From an uncultured Collinsella sp. (lineage in GTDB: Bacteria > Actinomycetota > Coriobacteriia > Coriobacteriales > Coriobacteriaceae), in contig URMZ01000005.1 of NCBI GenBank assembly GCA_900549025.1, positions 27,651-91,650 of the forward strand: 64,000 nt of DNA, read 5' to 3'. Of this stretch, positions 34,857-43,561 are shown in pieces; position 1 is the first letter of the stretch; each line of letters opens with the position of its first letter. A model generated the notes under the pieces. That model was not told where the DNA came from. It saw only the letters and a list, made by a program, of their open reading frames with translations, and did no database searches. The position numbers and the translations under genes are program-made.

Positions 34857-37580
34857 ATGGCAGCAACGGATATCGAGCGCGGACTCTCGACCGCCGAGGT
34901 CGAGGAGCGCATCGCCGCCGGTAAGATCAACCGCAACATGGAGCTCAAGACCAAGTCGGTCAAAGAGCTCATCATCGAGAACCTCTGCACGCTGTTCAAT
35001 TTGATCAACGTGATCTTGGCGTTCCTGGTCATTTTGACCGGTTCGTTTAAGAACCTGACGTTCCTGTTTGTGGTGTTCCTCAATACCGCTATTGGCGTCA
35101 TCCAGTCCATGCGGTCCAAGAAGATGGTCGATAAGCTCACGCTGCTGACCTCTAAGAAGGCCATCGCGGTGCGCGACGGTGCCGAGGTGGAGCTCGACTT
35201 GGACCAGATCGTGCTCGACGACATCATCCGCCTGGGGCGCGGCGACCAGATTCCCGCTGACGCCGTGGTGGTTTCCGGCGAGGCGCTCGTGAACGAGAGC
35301 CTGCTGACGGGCGAGAGCGACCTTATTAAGAAGCAGCCCGGCTCCGAGCTCATGAGCGGCAGTTTTATCGACTCGGGCCTGCTGCGCGCCCGCGTGATCC
35401 ATGTCGGCGCCGACAACTACGTGGCCAAAATTAATAACGAGGCCAAGTACGTCAGAAAGGTCAATTCCGAGATCATGAACGCGCTTAACGCCATCGTGCG
35501 TTTTGCGAGCATCATCATGATCCCGCTCGGTTTGGCGTTGTTTGCCTCGAGTGTGAGCGAACTGTGGGATGCCGCGGGAACCCCGGGCGATAGCGCGCTT
35601 TCGTGGTGCTTCTCCGAGCTGTTGGCTGGTCATGTGCCTTCGTCGGCGCTGCTGTCCACGGTGGGCGCCCTGCTGGGCATGATCCCGCAAGGCCTGGTGC
35701 TGCTGACCTCGTCGGTGCTCGCCATCGCCACGGTGCGCCTGGCTCGCCGCAAGGTGCTGGCACAGCAGCTCTACTGCATCGAGACGCTCGCTCGCGTTGA
35801 CGTGCTGTGCCTGGACAAGACGGGCACCATCACGTCGGGCCGCATGGAGGTCGAGGGCACGTATCCGCTGCCGGTTGAGGGCGTGAGCCTAGGCGCCGGC
35901 TCGGACGAGGCGGCCGTTCCCGTCGATACCACGGTACTCGATTTTGCGCTGGCTAACGTCGCGCGTGCGACTTCGGCCGATGCCAACGAGACCTGCCAGG
36001 CGCTGCTCAACTATTACGCCGATCGCCCGGTCGAGGTGTCTGAGCCGCTGTCGGTCATTCCATTCTCGTCGTCTAAAAAATGGAGTGGCGCTTCGTTTGC
36101 GCAGGGCTCCTATGTGATGGGTGCGGCGCAGTTTGTGCTCTCTGATCGTGTTTTTGCCCAGGTCGAGAACCGTGTTGCCGAGCTTGCCGATACCTGCCGC
36201 GTGCTCGTGGTGGCGCGCGTGGACGGCTTTACACCCGATGGCGATATGGTGGGCGAGGCCGAGCCCGTGGGCTTTGTGACCATCCGCGACGAGATTCGTA
36301 CCTCGGCGGCCGAGACTATTGGCTACTTTAACGAGCAGGGTGTGACCCTCAACGTGATCAGTGGCGACGACCCGCGTACGGTGTCGTCGATCGCGCGCGT
36401 GGTGGGCGTGCCGGGGGCGGACGCTTATGTGGACGCCACGACGCTCGATACGCCGGCCAAGCTCGATGCCGCAGTGGACCGCTACCATGTCTTTGGTCGT
36501 GTGACCCCGCAGCAGAAGCGCGAGCTCGTGCAGGCGCTCAAGCGCCGCGAGCACACCGTGGCCATGACGGGTGACGGCGTCAACGACGTGCTGGCGCTCA
36601 AGGAGGCCGACTGCTCCGTAGCCATGGCGGCCGGCTCCGATGCCGCGCGTAACGTAGCCGAAATCGTACTCGTCGACAACGACTTTGCCTCGATGCCCGC
36701 CGTGGTGGCCGAGGGCCGTCGCTCCATCAACAACCTGCAGCGTTCGGCCTCGCTGTTCCTGACCAAGACGCTGTTCTCGATGGGCCTGGCGGCGCTGTGC
36801 ATCGCGCTGCCGCCGTACCCCTTCGAGCCCATCCAGATGACGCTCATTAACTTCTTCTGCATCGGCGCGCCGGGCTTTGTGTTGGGCCTGGAGCCCAACA
36901 ATGCTCGCGTGAAGGGTGCGTTTTTGACCAACGTACTCAAGCGTGCACTGCCGGCGTCGATTGCGGTCATTTTGGCTGCGGCGCTCGATATCTTTGTGGC
37001 GCGCGTGTTTGGCTTTAGCCAGCTCACGCTGTCTACGATGTGCTTGCTTACGTCGTGCGCGGCGAGCGTCAGCCTGATCTGGCGCATCTCGCAGCCTCTC
37101 ACGCCCTTACGTGTGGTGCTCTTTGTGTTTGTCGTCGCCGGCATCTTGGTGGGCGTTATCGGATTCCCGGAGCTGCTGTCTATTGCCAACCTGTCGATGG
37201 GCCAGATGGTTATCTTGGCTGTCATCGTGGTCTTTACCTGCTCGGTGTTCTTTAAGCTCGCCACGATGATGGATTCGCTCAAGCCGCGTCGTCGTCATGC
37301 CGCAACTGGTTTTGGCCGTGGTGTGCGCGTCCACCTGGGTCGCGGTGGCGGCAAGGTGAGCTCGACGGGTTCGACGGCCGAGCGTTTTGCCAAGCGCGTC
37401 GCCGCCGACATGGCGCAGCGCCGCGAAGATCGCACCGCTCGCGAGGCCGAGGCCCGTGCACTCGAGGGCGTGGCCCAGGCCCAGCCCAAGAAAAAGAAGA
37501 ATACCGGAGCCAGGCGCTCTCGCGTGACCAAGTCCGCCCAAGGCATCAAAGTCTCGATGCCAAGCAAAAAGAAGAAGTAG
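34857..37580 (+). CDS. P-type cation-transporting ATPase (CtpE-like)
   Basis: A 907-residue P-type ATPase. Visible motifs in order: LLTGESDLI in the actuator domain, MIPQGLVLL in helix 4, the phosphorylation site CLDKTGTIT with Asp320, FGRVTPQQKRELV, and the hinge MTGDGVNDVLALKEADCSVAM. The PQGL motif and overall shape match the CtpE/calcium-type group rather than copper or potassium pumps. About ten membrane helices end near residue 805. A tail of about 100 residues follows, rich in Arg, Lys and Ala and ending SMPSKKKK, which I do not know from the family. I prefer ATG 34857 to GTG 34842 or ATG 34845 because GGGA at 34847 is well spaced. The transported ion is inference. Confidence 0.88.
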   Translation: MAATDIERGLSTAEVEERIAAGKINRNMELKTKSVKELIIENLCTLFNLINVILAFLVILTGSFKNLTFLFVVFLNTAIGVIQSMRSKKMVDKLTLLTSKKAIAVRDGAEVELDLDQIVLDDIIRLGRGDQIPADAVVVSGEALVNESLLTGESDLIKKQPGSELMSGSFIDSGLLRARVIHVGADNYVAKINNEAKYVRKVNSEIMNALNAIVRFASIIMIPLGLALFASSVSELWDAAGTPGDSALSWCFSELLAGHVPSSALLSTVGALLGMIPQGLVLLTSSVLAIATVRLARRKVLAQQLYCIETLARVDVLCLDKTGTITSGRMEVEGTYPLPVEGVSLGAGSDEAAVPVDTTVLDFALANVARATSADANETCQALLNYYADRPVEVSEPLSVIPFSSSKKWSGASFAQGSYVMGAAQFVLSDRVFAQVENRVAELADTCRVLVVARVDGFTPDGDMVGEAEPVGFVTIRDEIRTSAAETIGYFNEQGVTLNVISGDDPRTVSSIARVVGVPGADAYVDATTLDTPAKLDAAVDRYHVFGRVTPQQKRELVQALKRREHTVAMTGDGVNDVLALKEADCSVAMAAGSDAARNVAEIVLVDNDFASMPAVVAEGRRSINNLQRSASLFLTKTLFSMGLAALCIALPPYPFEPIQMTLINFFCIGAPGFVLGLEPNNARVKGAFLTNVLKRALPASIAVILAAALDIFVARVFGFSQLTLSTMCLLTSCAASVSLIWRISQPLTPLRVVLFVFVVAGILVGVIGFPELLSIANLSMGQMVILAVIVVFTCSVFFKLATMMDSLKPRRRHAATGFGRGVRVHLGRGGGKVSSTGSTAERFAKRVAADMAQRREDRTAREAEARALEGVAQAQPKKKKNTGARRSRVTKSAQGIKVSMPSKKKK

Positions 37581-37682
37581 CTAGCGCCCTGCCGATGTTG
37601 AATTGGTGCCTTGTTCCTGTGGGGCCGTGGCGATGTTATGCTCTAACCTCGATTGTTTGAATTGCTTCGAAAAGAGGATGCC

Positions 37683-38825
37683 GTGATCTGCCCGCATTGC
37701 CTTAAGACTATCGAGGACGGCGCCTCGTTCTGCCCCTACTGCAACGCCTATGTGGGTCCGGGCGATGGCCCCGAGCACACCGAGTTCGTGTTCTGTGAGG
37801 GCTGCGGTGCCCGTCTTTCTCCGCATGATCGTACGTGCCCCAAATGTGGACGCCCTGCTCCGGGTATCCTCTCCGAGGACGCGGCCGCATCCGACCTGGC
37901 AGCGGGCCGCACGGCGGGCTTTCCGCGCCTAACACAAGAGCAGATCGATACCGAGGTGCCGCATGCGCCGGCCTCTGCCGCTGCGGTGCTTTCGGACGCC
38001 GCTGACCCCAATGAGACCTGCGTGCTGCCGGCTTTCGATAAGGATTTCGGTATTCCCAAGGTCGATATTCCCACGCCGGTTTCCCTGCATGACGATGCTC
38101 AAAAACCCAAGCGCAAGGTGCATCCCGACGAGGACGCCTATCACAAGCACAAGCGTCATATCCCCAAGCCGCTCATTATCGTCGCGGTCCTTGCCGTCGT
38201 TTGTGGCGGTGCCTATTGGTTCGTGACGGCCGATCCCATGGGTGTCATGCCTGGCTTCTATGACCAGTTTGGTCAGGCCGCGCAGACGACCTTCCCCACG
38301 CGTCAAAAGGGCGAGGCGACTGAGGACGATACCAAGCAGGACGATTCTGCCGAGGTGGTCCAGGAAGAAACCGTGCTGACCGATGATCAGCTCTATACCA
38401 GGCTCGACGGTCTGTATCAGACCATCGTGTCCTACGGTGACGAGGACCAGATCGGCGAGGTCATCGATTCCTTTAACAACGGCTATCTCCGATCGCCGCT
38501 GTCCACCCGTCAGGAGCTGTCGCAGAGTGCCTACGCCCTGCGCGACCAGATCAAAAAGACGCAAGATGAGCTCAACAACCTTAAGTATCAGGACGATACG
38601 GTCTATGCGGATGACATCGCCCACTTAAAGCAGCTTGCCGAGTGGATGTTCGAGCGTGTCGACGTGATCTGTCAGAGCTGGGACATCTCGCTGGCCATTC
38701 CCGATGGCGAGTCGATGAGTTCCCACCAAAGCGAGATCCTGGCGCCCATCGCGCAGGGCGGCAACAGCGCGCTGAACCAGTACGACGCCAACGTGGGCTC
38801 CTGGAAGCCGCAGCAGCGTTCCTAA
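37683..38825 (+). CDS. zinc-ribbon single-pass membrane protein
   Basis: A 380-residue protein starting at GTG 37683 behind GAGG. Two zinc ribbons lie at residues about 1-60: CPHCLKTIEDGASFCPYC and CEGCGARLSPHDRTCPKCG. A low-complexity linker rich in Asp, Pro and Lys follows. One membrane helix comes next (PLIIVAVLAVVCGGAYWFV, about residue 170). The extracellular part (about 190-380) is acidic and probably helical, with no catalytic motif that I recognise. The topology puts the ribbons in the cytoplasm and the helical part outside. The role is unknown. It lies between a P-type ATPase and a cyclophilin. Confidence 0.8.
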   Translation: MICPHCLKTIEDGASFCPYCNAYVGPGDGPEHTEFVFCEGCGARLSPHDRTCPKCGRPAPGILSEDAAASDLAAGRTAGFPRLTQEQIDTEVPHAPASAAAVLSDAADPNETCVLPAFDKDFGIPKVDIPTPVSLHDDAQKPKRKVHPDEDAYHKHKRHIPKPLIIVAVLAVVCGGAYWFVTADPMGVMPGFYDQFGQAAQTTFPTRQKGEATEDDTKQDDSAEVVQEETVLTDDQLYTRLDGLYQTIVSYGDEDQIGEVIDSFNNGYLRSPLSTRQELSQSAYALRDQIKKTQDELNNLKYQDDTVYADDIAHLKQLAEWMFERVDVICQSWDISLAIPDGESMSSHQSEILAPIAQGGNSALNQYDANVGSWKPQQRS

Positions 38826-38863
38826 AATTAGTTCGCCATAGTCGGCATAACCTACGTGCGCAA

Positions 38864-38893
38864 TTGATGTAAGCGCATGCTTATTGCTACAAT
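38864..38893 (+). promoter_or_regulatory. promoter of the cyclophilin gene
   Basis: TTGATG (38864-38869), 18 bp, TACAAT (38888-38893), 40 bases before ATG 38933. Confidence 0.55.
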
Positions 38894-38932
38894 TCGTACA
38901 AATATGCTTTAAACGCACGAGGAAGGAACCAC

Positions 38933-39475
38933 ATGTTTGGTTTTAAGAAAGAGCTCTACACGCCCGAGTATCAGCTTGCCGGCGACGAGTGCGCCGTTAT
39001 CGAGACGTCGAAGGGTACCATCAAGGTCAAGTTTGACGGCGAGGGCGCTCCCATTCATGTCGCGAACTTCTGCGAGCTTTCCACGATGGGTTTCTATGAT
39101 GGCCTTAAGTTCCATCGCTATGTGCCCGGCTTTGTCATTCAGGGTGGCGACCCCAATACCCGCGATATGTCCGGCGCCGACGTCGCTGCCGGTCTTGAGG
39201 GCCCCGACGGCATGCCCGGTACCGGTGGCCCCGGCTACTGCATCAAGGGCGAGTTTGCCACCAATCCGCGCAACAGCCATGTCGATGGTGCCCTTGCCAT
39301 GGCACGCTCCATGGATCCCGATTCCGCGGGTTCGCAGTTCTACTTCTGCCTGGGTGCCCAGCATAACCTCGATTCCGGTTACACCGTCTTTGGTACCACG
39401 GTCGAGGGTCTCGATGTGATTTCGCAGCTGCGTGCCGGCGACGAGATCGTCCATGTCGAGATCGTTCACGAGTAA
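38933..39475 (+). CDS. peptidyl-prolyl cis-trans isomerase, cyclophilin type
   Basis: A 180-residue cyclophilin: LKFHRYVPGFVIQGGDP (catalytic Arg and the FVIQGGD core), GEFATNPRNSHVDGALAMAR, SAGSQFYFCLGAQHNLDSGY and FGTTVEGLDVISQL. It speeds proline isomerisation during folding. There is no signal peptide, so it is cytoplasmic. A GAGGAAGG ribosome site precedes ATG 38933. The TPR gene starts 11 bp later, so they are probably co-transcribed. Confidence 0.93.
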   Translation: MFGFKKELYTPEYQLAGDECAVIETSKGTIKVKFDGEGAPIHVANFCELSTMGFYDGLKFHRYVPGFVIQGGDPNTRDMSGADVAAGLEGPDGMPGTGGPGYCIKGEFATNPRNSHVDGALAMARSMDPDSAGSQFYFCLGAQHNLDSGYTVFGTTVEGLDVISQLRAGDEIVHVEIVHE

Positions 39476-39486
39476 AGGGGACTTCC

Positions 39487-40791
39487 TTGAATAGCCAGCT
39501 GATCCAACAGGGCCGCGCCGCTTACCGCGCGGGTGATTTTTCCGCTGCAGCCCAGATGCTTGGGGCGGCAAAGACTCCCGATGAGATTATGGGCGAGGCC
39601 GATCACCTTCGTGGCAACGCCTTGATGCACCTGGGCATGTATGCCGAGGCCGCTGAGGCCTATGCCGCCGCCCTCAACGACGGCACCTATGGCAAGCGCG
39701 GCGCGCTGCTCACCAACCGCGGCAAGGCACTCGCCGCCGTGGGCGACTACACGACGGCCGCTCAGGCGTTCTCTGCTGCTACGCAGGACGCTTCTTATGC
39801 CACGCCGTTCAAGGCCTATCTGGGCTTGGGTAACGCGCTGTTTCAGTCGGGCGACTATGCCAACGCGGGTACTGCCTTCCGTCAGGCTGCCATCGACGGC
39901 GCCAATCCGGCTCCTGCCGCCGCACTCGGCGAGCTCGGTCGTTGCTTCATTAAGCTCGGCCGTCCGGCGGATGCCGTGGAGACCTACCGCACGGCTATCG
40001 ACTTTGCCGGTCCCCGCGACGACACGCGTGCGCTCAACGCCGGCATGGGTCAGGCACTTTCTGCCGCCGGCCGCCCCTCCGACGCACTCGACGCCTTTAA
40101 CGCCGCTACTGCCGATGGCATCTACCAGCTCACCTCCGAGCAGGCCGATGAGCTTGCCCGCGTTCACGATTCGCTTGCCGCGCTATCCGCCCAGACGGCT
40201 ATGGCCACGGCTCCGGCGCCCGCGATGGACGCTCCTGCCGTCGATCCGCTCGATCCTACGGGCGCGACCGGTCAGTTTATGCCCGATCCCTCGGACACCG
40301 GTTTCTTTACGCTGTCCGAGTCCGAGATGGTCCAGCAGGACCGTCAGGATCGTAAGCAGGCCAAGGTCCGTCGTCGCCATCGCCACACGGGTCTCAAAGT
40401 CTTCATTGTGCTGCTTCTGCTCATTTTGATCGCCGCGGGCGGTCTGGGCTTTGCTTACACGCGCGGCTTTGGCTTCCCGTCTCAGGAATCTGTGGTTACC
40501 GATCTGTTCCAGGCTGCCGGCGACGGTGACACCGCAAAGGCCGAGTCTTGCCTGGCCTCGAGCCTGTCCGAGGACGCTAAGTCGATGATCATCTCCTCGA
40601 TTCCGCAGGGTGCCACCGTGTCCGTCGAGGGCATGGATCAGTCCATGACCGAGACGACCGCTAAGGTGAAGGCATCGCTGTCCAAGGGCGGCGAGCAGGA
40701 GTACACCGTCAAATTCGTGCGCTCCGACAACCATATCGGCTGGGCCGTTTCCTCGCTCGATATGGATTTCTCGGCTGCTGACAACCAGTAG
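39487..40791 (+). CDS. TPR-repeat membrane protein
   Basis: A 434-residue protein starting at TTG 39487 behind GGGGA. Residues about 1-230 hold five or six tetratricopeptide-like helix pairs (for example GRAAYRAGDFSAAAQML, MYAEAAEAYAAALND, GNALFQSGDYANAGTAFRQAA). A Pro/Asp linker follows. One membrane helix lies near residue 305 (VFIVLLLLILIAAGGLGFAY). A small extracytoplasmic domain of about 110 residues (LFQAAGDGDTAKAESCLAS to the end) resembles DUF4878/lumazine-binding-like folds. It probably scaffolds proteins at the membrane. It immediately precedes mreB, but a link to cell shape is only positional. Confidence 0.82.
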   Translation: MNSQLIQQGRAAYRAGDFSAAAQMLGAAKTPDEIMGEADHLRGNALMHLGMYAEAAEAYAAALNDGTYGKRGALLTNRGKALAAVGDYTTAAQAFSAATQDASYATPFKAYLGLGNALFQSGDYANAGTAFRQAAIDGANPAPAAALGELGRCFIKLGRPADAVETYRTAIDFAGPRDDTRALNAGMGQALSAAGRPSDALDAFNAATADGIYQLTSEQADELARVHDSLAALSAQTAMATAPAPAMDAPAVDPLDPTGATGQFMPDPSDTGFFTLSESEMVQQDRQDRKQAKVRRRHRHTGLKVFIVLLLLILIAAGGLGFAYTRGFGFPSQESVVTDLFQAAGDGDTAKAESCLASSLSEDAKSMIISSIPQGATVSVEGMDQSMTETTAKVKASLSKGGEQEYTVKFVRSDNHIGWAVSSLDMDFSAADNQ

Positions 40792-40813
40792 TGACCTTAT
40801 GGGATTTAGCTTT

Positions 40814-40846
40814 GCCCGGCGCTTCACCGCAAGTGAGGTGCCGGGC
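40814..40846 (+). terminator. hairpin after the TPR gene
   Basis: GCCCGGC...GCCGGGC, 7 bp, continued inside by TCAC/GTGA across a small internal loop. There is no T-run, so termination may be partial and mreB may be partly read through. Confidence 0.4.
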
Positions 40847-40906
40847 TTGCGCTAGTATCATGAGCTAGTAGTTTTCCAGCAATCATCCAACACATCAGGA
40901 GTTGCG

Positions 40907-41950
40907 TTGTTTTCTTTGATGGATATGTTCTTCGGTAGCTATGCGGGCGATCTTGCCATCGACCTCGGCACCGCAAATACGCTTGTCTCCGTGCGCGGCA
41001 AGGGCATCGTCATTCGCGAGCCCTCTGTCGTCGCCATCGACAAGAACGACGAGCGCATCCTGGCGGTCGGTATCGAGGCAAAGCGCATGCTCGGCCGTAC
41101 GCCCGGCAACATCGTGGCCGTTCGTCCCCTGAAGGACGGCGTCATCGCCGACTTCGATGTTACCGAGGCTATGCTTCGCTACTTTATCGACAAGGCGTCC
41201 GAGAAGCGCTATCCGTGGACCCCGCGTCCGCGCGTTGTCGTCTGCGTTCCCTCCGGCGTCACGTCGGTCGAGAAGCGTGCTGTCTTTGAGGCCACGATCC
41301 AGGCCGGCGCTCGCCAGGCCTACCTGATCGAGGAGCCCATGGCTGCCGCTATCGGCGCCGATCTGCCCGTCGAGGAACCCACCGGCTCCATGGTCATCGA
41401 CATCGGCGGCGGTACCACCGAGGTCGCTGTTATCGCCATGGGCGGTATCGTCGTCTCGCAGTCCATCCGTATTGCCGGTGACGAGTTCGATCAGGCTATC
41501 CTCACGCACGTTCGTGATGCCTACAACCTGGCCATCGGCGAGCGTACGGCAGAGGACATCAAGATCAAGGTCGGCTCCGCCGTGCCGCTCAAGGACGAGC
41601 TCGACGTCGAGGTCAACGGCCGCGACGTGATTACCGGTCTGCCCAAGACCGTGCGCATCGAGAGCGAGGAGATTCGTCGCGCGCTCAACAAGCCGCTCGA
41701 CGAGATGGCTAAGGCCGTCAAGGACGCACTCGATGCCACGCCGCCCGATCTTGCCTCGGACCTTATGTACTATGGCATATTGCTGACCGGTGGCGGCGCG
41801 CTGCTGCGCGGTCTCGACGTGCGCCTGCGCGATGAGACCGGCGTTTCGGTCAACGTCAGCCCCACGGCGCTCGATAACGTCGTTAACGGCTGTGCCCGCG
41901 TGCTCGAGGCCAATGCGTTTGATGGCGGCTTCGTCCAGACCAATGCTTAA
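40907..41950 (+). CDS. mreB: rod-shape determining protein MreB
   Basis: A 347-residue bacterial actin: IDLGTANTLVSVRGKG (phosphate 1), VVVCVPSGVTSVEKRAV, EEPMAAAIGADLPVEEPTG, VIDIGGGTTEVAVIAMGG (phosphate 2), and LLTGGGALLRGLD. It polymerises under the membrane and guides lateral wall synthesis. The start is TTG 40907 with AGGAG five bases before. It heads a run of five shape genes. It is shorter in the N-terminal lead than many, but all nucleotide-binding motifs are intact. Confidence 0.96.
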   Translation: MFSLMDMFFGSYAGDLAIDLGTANTLVSVRGKGIVIREPSVVAIDKNDERILAVGIEAKRMLGRTPGNIVAVRPLKDGVIADFDVTEAMLRYFIDKASEKRYPWTPRPRVVVCVPSGVTSVEKRAVFEATIQAGARQAYLIEEPMAAAIGADLPVEEPTGSMVIDIGGGTTEVAVIAMGGIVVSQSIRIAGDEFDQAILTHVRDAYNLAIGERTAEDIKIKVGSAVPLKDELDVEVNGRDVITGLPKTVRIESEEIRRALNKPLDEMAKAVKDALDATPPDLASDLMYYGILLTGGGALLRGLDVRLRDETGVSVNVSPTALDNVVNGCARVLEANAFDGGFVQTNA

Positions 41951-41971
41951 TTTCCAAAAGGTGGATTCCAT

Positions 41972-42970
41972 TTGGCACGATCTTCGGGTTTCTCCACAAA
42001 TCTGAATACCAAGCGACAATCAACGGGTATGCGCCCGTTGATTGTTTTCAGCCTGATTTCGGTATTGCTGCTCACGTTTTACATCCGCGAGGGCGAGGCA
42101 GGACCGATTCATGCCGTGCGTTCGGGCGTAACGACGATTACCTCGCCGGTGCGCTTTGTGGGTTCGGCTGTGGCGGCTCCCTTCAATGCGATCGGCAACG
42201 TGTTCTCTAACCTTACGGCGTCGCAGGACACGCTTGATGAGCTTAAGAAGCAAAACGAGGAACTGACCTCTAAGGTTGCTGAGCTCTCCGAAGCTCAAAA
42301 GACCGCTGAGCGTCTGGAGGGGCTGGTCGGCCTGCAGTCGACCTACAACCTTAAATCGACCGCAGCTCGTATCGTCGGTGCCTCGGGCGATGCCTGGACC
42401 TCGACCGTCACGATCGATAAGGGTTCTGCCGACGGGCTTACCATCAACATGCCCGTAACGAGTTCGGCCGGTGTTATCGGCCAGATTATCGAGGTATCGG
42501 CCAAAACGTCGACCGTGCGCCTGATTGGCGACGAGAACTCGGGCGTGTCCGCCATGGTGCAGGACACGCGCGCCCAGGGTATGCTGCAGGGTCAGGCTGA
42601 CGGCACGCTGCGTCTTGAGTACGTGAGCGTCGACTCCGATGTTAAGGTTGGCGACATCATCGTGACCTCGGGCATTGGCGGTGTGTTCCCCAAGGGTCTA
42701 CCGCTCGGCACCGTCTCGTCGGTTGAGAAATCGGCAAACGACGTGTACTACACCATTGTGGTGCGCGCTCAGACCACGGCCGAGAACAACGAGGAAGTGC
42801 TGGTCATCACCTCGCTGACCGACGAACAGTCGGCCTCGGATGAGGACGTGAGCACGGCCAACAGCACGCCGCAGGGAACGTCGCGCGATGCTGCGACCAA
42901 GACGAAGGACGAGAGCTCGGATGACAGTTCCGACACGTCCGAGACGACCGATTCCGGCTCGAGCGAATAG
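41972..42970 (+). CDS. mreC: rod-shape determining protein MreC
   Basis: A 332-residue protein with one N-terminal membrane helix (PLIVFSLISVLLLTFYI), a coiled-coil region about residues 80-115 (LDELKKQNEELTSKVAELSEA) and the two-beta-barrel periplasmic domain (ARIVGASGDAWTSTVTIDKG, VRLIGDENSGVSAMV, VGDIIVTSGIGGVFPKGLP). The C-terminal about 55 residues are an acidic Ser/Thr-rich tail. It starts at TTG 41972. It bridges MreB to the PBP2/RodA synthase. Confidence 0.93.
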   Translation: MARSSGFSTNLNTKRQSTGMRPLIVFSLISVLLLTFYIREGEAGPIHAVRSGVTTITSPVRFVGSAVAAPFNAIGNVFSNLTASQDTLDELKKQNEELTSKVAELSEAQKTAERLEGLVGLQSTYNLKSTAARIVGASGDAWTSTVTIDKGSADGLTINMPVTSSAGVIGQIIEVSAKTSTVRLIGDENSGVSAMVQDTRAQGMLQGQADGTLRLEYVSVDSDVKVGDIIVTSGIGGVFPKGLPLGTVSSVEKSANDVYYTIVVRAQTTAENNEEVLVITSLTDEQSASDEDVSTANSTPQGTSRDAATKTKDESSDDSSDTSETTDSGSSE

Positions 42971-42981
42971 GGGGCATGTCC

Positions 42982-43548
42982 ATGGATCTACACGAGCAGG
43001 GGATGAGCTCCCGCACGTTTGTGATCGCCGCCATTGTGTGCGTGCTGCTGCAGGCAGGCCTGGCACCGCAGATCTCCATTGCGGGCGGTCGCGTCAACTT
43101 CATGATTATCTTGGTGTGCCTAAGCGTGTTCTCGGGCGACCCGACCCGTGCCGTCGCGTGCGGTTTTTGCAGCGGGTTGTTCTATGACCTGTCCGCTGCC
43201 GTGCCGGTGGGCGTTATGTCGCTCCTGCTGACCGTGGGTTCTTTTGCCCTGGTGCACAGCGCCGTCGGTCAGACGGGCGGTACCCCGAGTGCGCGCGGCG
43301 TCACCGTGGGCGCCTTTGCGCTCGTCATTAATGTGATCTACAGCATCATCTTGCTGTTTATGGGTTTGGAGACGAGCTTTGTCGTGGCGATCTTCGGCCA
43401 TGCGCTGCCGTCCTCGATCCTGACGGGTCTGGTTGCCATTCCGTTTTTGATGTCCGGCGTCGTGCCGCAGTCCGGCTATGGATTCTCCGCACGTGGCGGA
43501 CGCCAGACGGGTATGCGCTTTAAGCCCAAGACCCGCAAGCTCAAATAG
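42982..43548 (+). CDS. mreD: rod-shape determining protein MreD
   Basis: A 188-residue membrane protein with about five helices and a basic C-terminal tail (RFKPKTRKLK). ATG 42982 is chosen over ATG 42976 because GGGGG at 42970-42974 is one base from the latter but seven from the former. MreD sequences are weakly conserved; the assignment rests on the size, the helix pattern, and its place between mreC and the PBP2 gene. Confidence 0.9.
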   Translation: MDLHEQGMSSRTFVIAAIVCVLLQAGLAPQISIAGGRVNFMIILVCLSVFSGDPTRAVACGFCSGLFYDLSAAVPVGVMSLLLTVGSFALVHSAVGQTGGTPSARGVTVGAFALVINVIYSIILLFMGLETSFVVAIFGHALPSSILTGLVAIPFLMSGVVPQSGYGFSARGGRQTGMRFKPKTRKLK

Positions 43549-43561
43549 GGGAGGCCCGTAG

